From positions 1 to 9,048 of the forward strand of contig CAAGIF010000198.1 in assembly GCA_900769845.1 (NCBI GenBank): DNA of 9,048 bases, written 5' to 3'. Under the pieces are notes generated by a model. The model was not told the DNA's origin. It saw only the letters and a program-made list of their open reading frames with translations, and searched no databases. A program made the position numbers and the translations under genes. The DNA is from an uncultured Oscillospiraceae bacterium. GTDB lineage: Bacteria > Bacillota_A > Clostridia > Oscillospirales > Oscillospiraceae. Shown here in pieces: positions 4,507-9,048 of this stretch; position 1 is the stretch's first letter, and the number at the start of each line of letters is the position of its first letter.

Positions 4507-5262
4507 TTAGTGAAAAAGATGCTTTTTGTTCTGTGCCCAAAGGCACATATAAGACAGGAGAATCAATACCGCTGCAGCGGCTAAATTCCCCGCTATATTG
4601 GGATTAAGGATATAAACACCATGGAGGGAGTTGATGAGGCAGTGGAACAGGACACACAGCCAGGTGCTGCCAGTAACCTTTTTGATGGCGGACAAAGCAA
4701 AGCTTAAGCCAAGCACATTGATACCAAATTCCAGGAAATCTGCTCCATATTGGCTCACGCCGGGAATATAAAACAGAGGCAGATGCCACAGCCACCAAAT
4801 CAATGCCACGGACAGCGTTGCCAAGGCGTAGCCGAATTTTTCCTCCAATTCCGGCTGCAGGATGCCCCGCCAGCCCGCTTCTTCCAGACCTCCGCCGAGG
4901 AGCATCATGGGGATCATGAAGACAAGGGCAAAAATGGGCGCTCCGGGCGTATAGCCGCAGATGGCGCAGAGTGTGAAGAAAAACGCCCCAGCCAATCCGA
5001 ACAGAAGTAGATAGGAGATCCAATTGTGCTTAAAATCAAATGTGACCTTCAGCCATTCCCGGAAGCTGTTGATTTTCCCGTTTTTCTTTAATACAAGGAA
5101 TGCTGCGATGGTGGGGGAAAGCCCGCCTATTATATAAGGAATGTACAGCAGGGGCATATTCGTCAGATAAATGCCAAAGCCGCTGCACAGCAGGCAGCTG
5201 CCCCAGCAAAGCAGCATGATGATAAAGGTAAGAACAAGATAACGAACAGTCGATTTAGACAT
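4507..5262 (-). CDS. CPBP-family (CAAX/Abi) intramembrane metalloprotease
   Basis: A 251-residue multi-pass membrane protein with the three motifs of the CPBP glutamic-type intramembrane protease family (related to eukaryotic Rce1). Motif 1 is EEAGWRG (E127, E128, R132), motif 2 is WHLPLF with H160, and motif 3 is FHCLIN with H207 and N211. About seven hydrophobic segments surround them, for example 8-30, 38-58, 82-102, 108-125, 147-166, 183-195 and 226-242. All active-site residues known for the family are present, so it is probably active; the substrate is unknown. Bacterial members include bacteriocin self-immunity and peptide-maturation proteins, which fits the divergent efflux operon next door, but only by position. 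ATG at 5262 is preceded by GGAGG (5269-5273) six bases away. It converges on the tRNA operon and shares its symmetrical terminator. Confidence 0.88.
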   Translation of the reverse strand: MSKSTVRYLVLTFIIMLLCWGSCLLCSGFGIYLTNMPLLYIPYIIGGLSPTIAAFLVLKKNGKINSFREWLKVTFDFKHNWISYLLLFGLAGAFFFTLCAICGYTPGAPIFALVFMIPMMLLGGGLEEAGWRGILQPELEEKFGYALATLSVALIWWLWHLPLFYIPGVSQYGADFLEFGINVLGLSFALSAIKKVTGSTWLCVLFHCLINSLHGVYILNPNIAGNLAAAAVLILLSYMCLWAQNKKHLFH

Positions 5263-5291
5263 GAGAATCCTCCTGGTATAAGCTTGTTTTC

Positions 5292-5319
5292 AGTATAGCA
5301 AAAACGGACCGAAAGTCAA
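5292..5319 (-). promoter_or_regulatory. Promoter of the CPBP protease gene
   Basis: On the minus strand TTGACT (5314-5319) and TATACT (5292-5297) are separated by 16 bases. The -10 is extended by TGC directly before it. It is divergent from the efflux operon promoter about 70 bases away. Confidence 0.75.
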
Positions 5320-5389
5320 TAAATTGGAGAAATCGGGATTATTTGCCGCAGGAGGATAGAAAAACCGGAAGGGATAAGGAAATCTTAAA

Positions 5390-5418
5390 TTGATTCTTGG
5401 GGAGCGATGGCTTATAAT
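5390..5418 (+). promoter_or_regulatory. Promoter of the ABC efflux operon
   Basis: TTGATT (5390-5395) and a perfect TATAAT (5413-5418) are separated by 17 bases. Transcription should begin near 5425, about 30 bases before the first start codon. I see no clear operator dyad here. Confidence 0.75.
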
Positions 5419-5455
5419 ACGATCATAATAATGCCTTTCTTTGGAGGTTCAGATA

Positions 5456-6721
5456 ATGATGAAAAAAACAGTGCTGTTTTTAATCGCGCTTGTCCTGCTG
5501 CTGAGCATTTCCGGCTGCGCCGGCGCAGAGGCGGTTCCTGTCCAGCGGGCGGATCAGCTGGCAGTTGCCGGCCGGGCGCAGGAGCGGTATGCCGGCATGG
5601 TAGTCAGCGAGCATGTGGAGCAGATCTTCCGGGATACCACCAAGAGAATTGAAGAGCTGTATGTGGAAGTGGGTCAGGAGGTCAAGGCGGGGGACAAGCT
5701 GTTCTCCTATAACTCCGACGAACTGGAGCTGGAGCTGGAAAAGACCCAGTTGGAAGTACAGAAGATGACCAATGAACAGGTCACCTATACCGAGCAGCAG
5801 AAGAAGCTGGAAGCCGAGCTGGCAAAGACCCGCAACGAGGCGGAGAAGACCCGTCTAACCCTGGAGATCAACACCCTGAAGGCCACTATCATGGAAAACG
5901 AGTATAATCTCAAGGCCAAGAACAAGACCATTGGCAATTTGAGAGAGATGCTGCAGAACATCGATGTTGTCAGCCCGGTGGACGGAACGGTACGGAAGAT
6001 CGATGAACAGAGCCAGGACGGCGTGTACATCACCGTGCAGCAGACCGGTGCATACCGGATCCAGGGTATGATCAACGAAATGAGCATGGGCAACGGTCTG
6101 ATGGTGGGATCTCGGGTGCAGGCATTTTCCCGGGTCAGCGATCAGTCCTGGACAGGTACGGTTAGCTCCATTGAAACGGAAGACGCATCCCAGAACAATA
6201 CAGATATGTGGAACAGCTTTGGTATGGTGGATACCATGACCACCTCCTCCAGCTATGTTTTCTATGTGGAGCTGGATAGCGTGGAGGGTCTGCTGCTGGG
6301 TCAGCATGTGTATGTGGAACTGATTCCGGAAATGCCTGCCATGGAAGGTCTGTGGATCCCCGAGGGATTCCTTACGGAGATCCTGATAAACGGGGAAACC
6401 TTTGAAACCACAGCGGTGGTCTTCGCGGAAAACGGCCAGGGCAGGCTGGAGCAGCGAACCGTGACGGTGGGGATGTATGATGATATGTCCGGCTGTTACC
6501 AGATCCTTTCCGGGATCGAGGCCACGGACTATCTGGCGGATCCCATGCATCCCGGCTGCGCCGGCGGCGCGGTAACATCCCGGCGGGAGCCGGAGGACTT
6601 TTCCGGCGGCGCGGCTGTAACAGAACCTGCTGCCGGGGAGGAAACTGTGGATCCCTATGACATTATGCTGCCCATAGAAACCCAGCCGGAGGCTACCGAT
6701 GACCAGGGTATGGCGGGGTGA
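5456..6721 (+). CDS. Lipoprotein membrane-fusion (adaptor) protein of an ABC efflux pump, MacA/HlyD type
   Basis: A 421-residue adaptor expected on the outer face of the membrane. The signal peptide (hydrophobic 6-17) ends in lipobox ISGC with Cys21. Residues 45-88 form the first half of a lipoyl/biotinyl-like domain (IEELYVEVGQEVKAGDKLFS). A charged coiled-coil hairpin follows (about 88-168), then the second lipoyl half (VVSPVDGTVRKI, 171-182). A beta-barrel domain (200-292, with INEMSMGNGLMVGSRVQ) and a membrane-proximal domain (about 297-365) come next. The C terminus is an acidic Gly/Pro/Glu tail (370-421) with no family match. The start is set by GGAGG (5443-5447), eight bases before ATG 5456; a second ATG at 5459 is possible, and the in-frame TTG at 5441 overlaps the ribosome-binding site. 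It is the first gene of the operon; its stop overlaps an in-frame ATG of the ATPase gene. Adaptors of this type link MacB-like permeases to the envelope; in a Gram-positive no outer-membrane channel is expected. Confidence 0.86.
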   Translation: MMKKTVLFLIALVLLLSISGCAGAEAVPVQRADQLAVAGRAQERYAGMVVSEHVEQIFRDTTKRIEELYVEVGQEVKAGDKLFSYNSDELELELEKTQLEVQKMTNEQVTYTEQQKKLEAELAKTRNEAEKTRLTLEINTLKATIMENEYNLKAKNKTIGNLREMLQNIDVVSPVDGTVRKIDEQSQDGVYITVQQTGAYRIQGMINEMSMGNGLMVGSRVQAFSRVSDQSWTGTVSSIETEDASQNNTDMWNSFGMVDTMTTSSSYVFYVELDSVEGLLLGQHVYVELIPEMPAMEGLWIPEGFLTEILINGETFETTAVVFAENGQGRLEQRTVTVGMYDDMSGCYQILSGIEATDYLADPMHPGCAGGAVTSRREPEDFSGGAAVTEPAAGEETVDPYDIMLPIETQPEATDDQGMAG

Positions 6722-6726
6722 TGGCT

Positions 6727-7419
6727 ATGGTTTTAAAATTAGAATCGGTTTGTAAAAACTACTATCGGGGCAAACAGGAAGTCCCGGTGCTGAAGGATAT
6801 CTGCATGGAAGTGGAAGAGGGGGAGTATCTGGCAATTATGGGGCCCTCCGGCTCCGGGAAGACTACGCTGATGAATCTGATCGGCTGTCTGGATGTGCCC
6901 ACCGGCGGCGAGTACATACTGGACGGACAGAATATCGGAAAACTGGATGACAACGCCCTGGCGGATATCCGGAATCGTTATATCGGCTTTGTGTTTCAGA
7001 ATTTCCATCTGCTTCCGAAAATGAATGCCTTGGACAATGTGGCGCTGCCCCTGCTTTATGCAGGCGTTCCCCAGAAGGAGCGCCGGGAGCGGGCGGCGGA
7101 GGCGCTGAAAATGGTGGGGCTGGAGGAACGGATGAACTTTATGCCCAACCAGCTTTCCGGCGGTCAGTGCCAGCGGGTTGCCATTGCCAGAGCCATGGTG
7201 ACAAATCCTAAGCTGCTGCTGGCGGACGAGCCCACCGGCGCGCTGGATACCGCTTCCGGCAATCAGGTCATGGAGATTTTCCGGCAGCTCAGCGACCGGG
7301 GCATGACCATCATCATGATCACCCACGAGCCGGCGATCGCCCGCTGCGCCAAGAAGGTTTGCCATATTCTTGACGGCAGACTGATCACTTCCGGGGAGGT
7401 GACCGTGGATGAAGGGTAA
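6727..7419 (+). CDS. ABC transporter ATPase, MacB/LolD type
   Basis: A 230-residue cytoplasmic nucleotide-binding subunit with every ABC motif: Walker A GPSGSGKTT (39-47, K45), Q-loop Q91 in FVFQNF, signature LSGGQ (143-147), Walker B LLLADE (163-168) with a following D-loop (ALD), and switch histidine H200 in ITHE. The ADEPTGALD sequence, with QNFHLLP and the IMGPSGSGKTTLMNLIG start, is typical of the MacB/LolD/FtsE group that drives FtsX-like permeases. It is a stand-alone ATPase, unlike the fused MacB of Proteobacteria. The residue after LSGGQ is cysteine (C148), where Q or R is more usual; it need not harm function. ATG 6727 is preferred because GGGGTGA (6715-6721) lies five bases upstream; ATG 6721 and GTG 6718 are alternatives. 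It overlaps the next gene by 11 bases. Confidence 0.93.
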   Translation: MVLKLESVCKNYYRGKQEVPVLKDICMEVEEGEYLAIMGPSGSGKTTLMNLIGCLDVPTGGEYILDGQNIGKLDDNALADIRNRYIGFVFQNFHLLPKMNALDNVALPLLYAGVPQKERRERAAEALKMVGLEERMNFMPNQLSGGQCQRVAIARAMVTNPKLLLADEPTGALDTASGNQVMEIFRQLSDRGMTIIMITHEPAIARCAKKVCHILDGRLITSGEVTVDEG

Positions 7420-8971
7420 GAGAACATGGATCTGGATTCTTCTGGCGGCGGTAGTTATTGCCGGCGCAGTGGCTGGAGTCATGGCCTATTCCCGGGCCAA
7501 CCGGGATCCGGTGTTCGTCTACGGATTTGCCGACGGCACTGCCGGCATGACGGATTACCATGACTATTCCAATGAATCCAGTGGCATGGTCACCACCGAT
7601 CGGGTGCAGAATGTGTTCCTCTCCGACACCCAAACGGTGTTGGAAGTAATGGTGATCGAGGGTCAGCAGGTCAAAAAAGGGGATGTGCTGTTTACCTACG
7701 ACACTACTCTGTCCAATATCACCCTGATGCAGAAGGAAATTTCCGTCCAGCGGACGAAGCTGGACCTGGAAACCGCGAAGAAGGAATTGCAGGTCATCAA
7801 TTCCTATGTGCCTATCCGCTACATCGAAGTAGAGCAGCCGGAGGAAACCGAGCCTGCCGAGCCGGTGGCAGATCTGGCCCAGTTTGATCTGACCGGCAAG
7901 GATTACCTTGCCTATTCCGGCTCCGGCACCACCTCTCTGACTCCCAAGTATTGCTGGCTTCGTTCCGAAACGATGGTGGACGAGGCAATGATCCAGGCGC
8001 TGTTTGAGGGCATGGAGGGAGATGTACTCTTCCTCCGCTTCCAGTATACAGCGGAAGATAAGGCCGACGGCGCCATTGAAAAGGAATACGGCATCAAGGT
8101 CATGCGGGTGACCGTCCGCAATGAGAAGGAAGATGGGGAGGAAGCCGAGATCATCACCCAGTATCCCTTCACCTTCTTCACCCCTGTGACGCCGCAGACC
8201 GCCCCCTCTGGGCCCCAGGTGGAATGGAACTCCGGCTTTACTGCCACCGAGATCGCAAATATGCGAAAGGAAAAGCAGGAACAGATCAAGGACCTGGAAT
8301 TCCAGGTGAAAATGGTGGAGGCGGAATACAAGATCATGCAGAAAGAGGCGGATTCCGGCCAGGTTCTTGCGGAGTTTGACGGAACGGTTGTGGGTCTGAT
8401 GGATCCTGAGTCTGCGGCTATGCAGGGGATGCCTCTGCTGAAGGTTTCCGGTGGCGGCGGCTTCTATGTGGAAGGTACCGTCAGCGAGCTGGAGCTGGGG
8501 AATATTGCCCTGGGCCAGACCGTGGATGTTATGAGCTGGGACACCGGCATGAATTATGAGGGTACAATCGTGGAGATCGCCCAATTCCCCGTTGAAAACG
8601 ACGGGTATTACTACGGCGGCGTCCAAAATGTGAGCTATTACAACTACCGGGTGTTCATCGATGAAAGCGCCCAACTCCAGGACGGATTCTATGTATCCAT
8701 GACTCTCCGGGGCGCAGAGGGCGCGGGCAGCCTGTATATCAACAGCGCCTTCGTCCGAACAGAGGGCGCGGTGAGCTATGTCTATGTCCGGAATGGGGCG
8801 GGCCTTCTGGAAAAGCGTGTCATCCAGGTGGGCGGCAGCCTCTGGGGCAGCTATACCCAGGTCCGCAGCGGCTTAACCGGCGAGGATTGGGTGGCATTCC
8901 CCTACGGAAATCAGGTCGCCGAGGGCGCGCCGACCCAGGAAGGAACCTGGGAAGATTTGTACAGTTACTAG
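7409..8971 (+). CDS. Second membrane-fusion (adaptor) protein, with an unusual insert in its coiled coil
   Basis: A 520-residue protein anchored by one N-terminal membrane helix (about 7-26) rather than by lipid. Residues 60-100 form a lipoyl-like half domain (VLEVMVIEGQQVKKGDVLFTYD). One coiled-coil helix follows (about 104-130), then a second (279-318) that leads to the other lipoyl half (AEFDGTVVGLMDPES, 321-335). Between the helices stands an insert of about 150 residues (131-278) with an acidic Pro/Glu linker, a beta-rich part (AYSGSGTT, VLFLRFQYTAED, GIKVMRVTVRNEK) and a Pro-rich exit. I cannot assign this insert. A beta-barrel (350-435) and a membrane-proximal domain (440-500) complete the adaptor. 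The start has GGAGGTGA (7395-7402) six bases upstream, inside the ATPase gene, so the two are translationally coupled. Overall sequence resembles the first adaptor only in the domain plan; the two are not recent duplicates. Confidence 0.82.
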   Translation: MKGKRTWIWILLAAVVIAGAVAGVMAYSRANRDPVFVYGFADGTAGMTDYHDYSNESSGMVTTDRVQNVFLSDTQTVLEVMVIEGQQVKKGDVLFTYDTTLSNITLMQKEISVQRTKLDLETAKKELQVINSYVPIRYIEVEQPEETEPAEPVADLAQFDLTGKDYLAYSGSGTTSLTPKYCWLRSETMVDEAMIQALFEGMEGDVLFLRFQYTAEDKADGAIEKEYGIKVMRVTVRNEKEDGEEAEIITQYPFTFFTPVTPQTAPSGPQVEWNSGFTATEIANMRKEKQEQIKDLEFQVKMVEAEYKIMQKEADSGQVLAEFDGTVVGLMDPESAAMQGMPLLKVSGGGGFYVEGTVSELELGNIALGQTVDVMSWDTGMNYEGTIVEIAQFPVENDGYYYGGVQNVSYYNYRVFIDESAQLQDGFYVSMTLRGAEGAGSLYINSAFVRTEGAVSYVYVRNGAGLLEKRVIQVGGSLWGSYTQVRSGLTGEDWVAFPYGNQVAEGAPTQEGTWEDLYSY

Positions 8972-8979
8972 GGAGGTGG
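8971..8979 (+). promoter_or_regulatory. Ribosome-binding site that sets a TTG start
   Basis: GGGAGGTGG begins on the last base of the preceding stop codon. The only in-frame start at a suitable distance is TTG at 8984, with seven bases between GGAGG and the TTG, so this site decides the start of the truncated permease gene. Confidence 0.75.
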
Positions 8980-8983
8980 AACC

Positions 8984-9048
8984 TTGGAGAATATCAGACT
9001 GGCCTTCCAGGGCATTTGGGGGCACAAACTGCGGTCTGTGCTAACCAT
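8984..9048 (+). CDS. MacB/FtsX-type ABC permease, N-terminal fragment (runs off the window)
   Basis: Only 21 codons and two bases are present, too short for ordinary gene finding. The translation MENIRLAFQGIWGHKLRSVL matches the start of MacB-family permeases, where a short amphipathic helix with a [NA]x[AQ]xxxIxxHKLR[ST]xLT pattern leads into the first membrane helix. The TTG start 12 bases after the previous stop is supported by a strong ribosome-binding site. It completes the expected adaptor-ATPase-adaptor-permease operon. The rest of the gene, including the four membrane helices and periplasm-side domain expected for the family, lies beyond the right edge. Confidence 0.78.
   Translation, partial: MENIRLAFQGIWGHKLRSVLT

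Noticed and set aside
4358..4546. Minus-strand open frame with EIRTPDPLLKRQLLYLLS
   Set aside because: It is the antisense translation of the tRNA-Lys gene. This string is a well-known false protein arising from tRNA genes.
5407..5652. 81-codon plus-strand frame starting before the first adaptor
   Set aside because: It overlaps the adaptor gene in another frame, begins at or before the promoter -10 box and has no ribosome-binding site of its own.
6739..7482. 247-codon minus-strand open frame opposite the ATPase
   Set aside because: It is a shadow of a gene that carries every ABC motif on the plus strand.
7385..8674. 429-codon minus-strand open frame opposite the second adaptor
   Set aside because: Long antisense frames are common in G+C-rich genes. 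Its His/Leu/Gly-rich composition matches a shadow frame, and the plus-strand gene has clear domains and a ribosome-binding site.

Overview
The window looks like a chromosomal segment from a Bacillota genome, most likely a gut-type Clostridia (Oscillospiraceae-like). The evidence is sigma-A type promoters with 16-17 base spacers, strong GGAGG ribosome-binding sites, type II lipoprotein signals, SH3b-repeat lipoproteins and an rRNA operon next to tRNAs with encoded CCA. This placement is an inference; no species is claimed.

Layout. Bases 1-66 are the 3' end of a 5S rRNA, followed by its terminator. Next comes a small AT-rich membrane protein gene (+, 170-508). It converges, through a shared bidirectional terminator, on a short MerR-type HTH regulator (-, 548-991). 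Upstream of that lie two separately promoted, separately terminated paralogous lipoproteins, both on the minus strand: one with four SH3b repeats (1148-2140) and one with six (2537-4075). The roughly 400 base gap between them holds the promoter of the four-repeat gene and an unexplained structured stretch. Divergent from the six-repeat gene is a small tRNA operon (tRNA-Gln UUG, tRNA-Lys UUU) with its own promoter and terminator. It converges on a CPBP/CAAX-type membrane protease gene (-, 4507-5262).

Divergent from the protease gene is an efflux operon of the MacAB/YknXYZ type that runs off the right edge. Its order is a lipoprotein membrane-fusion (adaptor) protein, an ABC ATPase, a second membrane-anchored adaptor, and the first 21 codons of a MacB/FtsX-type permease with a TTG start. 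The genes overlap or nearly touch, so they are probably translated together. The ATPase should power the permease, with the two adaptors on the outer face of the membrane. The substrate cannot be read from the sequence; peptide or antimicrobial export or self-protection is a reasonable guess, and the neighbouring CPBP protease fits that guess without proving it.

The most notable points are: two different adaptors around one ATPase, the second with a roughly 150-residue insert splitting its coiled-coil hairpin; the module-by-module relationship of the two SH3b lipoproteins; an inverted copy of the tRNA-Lys T-arm beyond its terminator; and three consecutive terminators sharing the same stem core. 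I see no CRISPR array, transposase, prophage or integrase gene.
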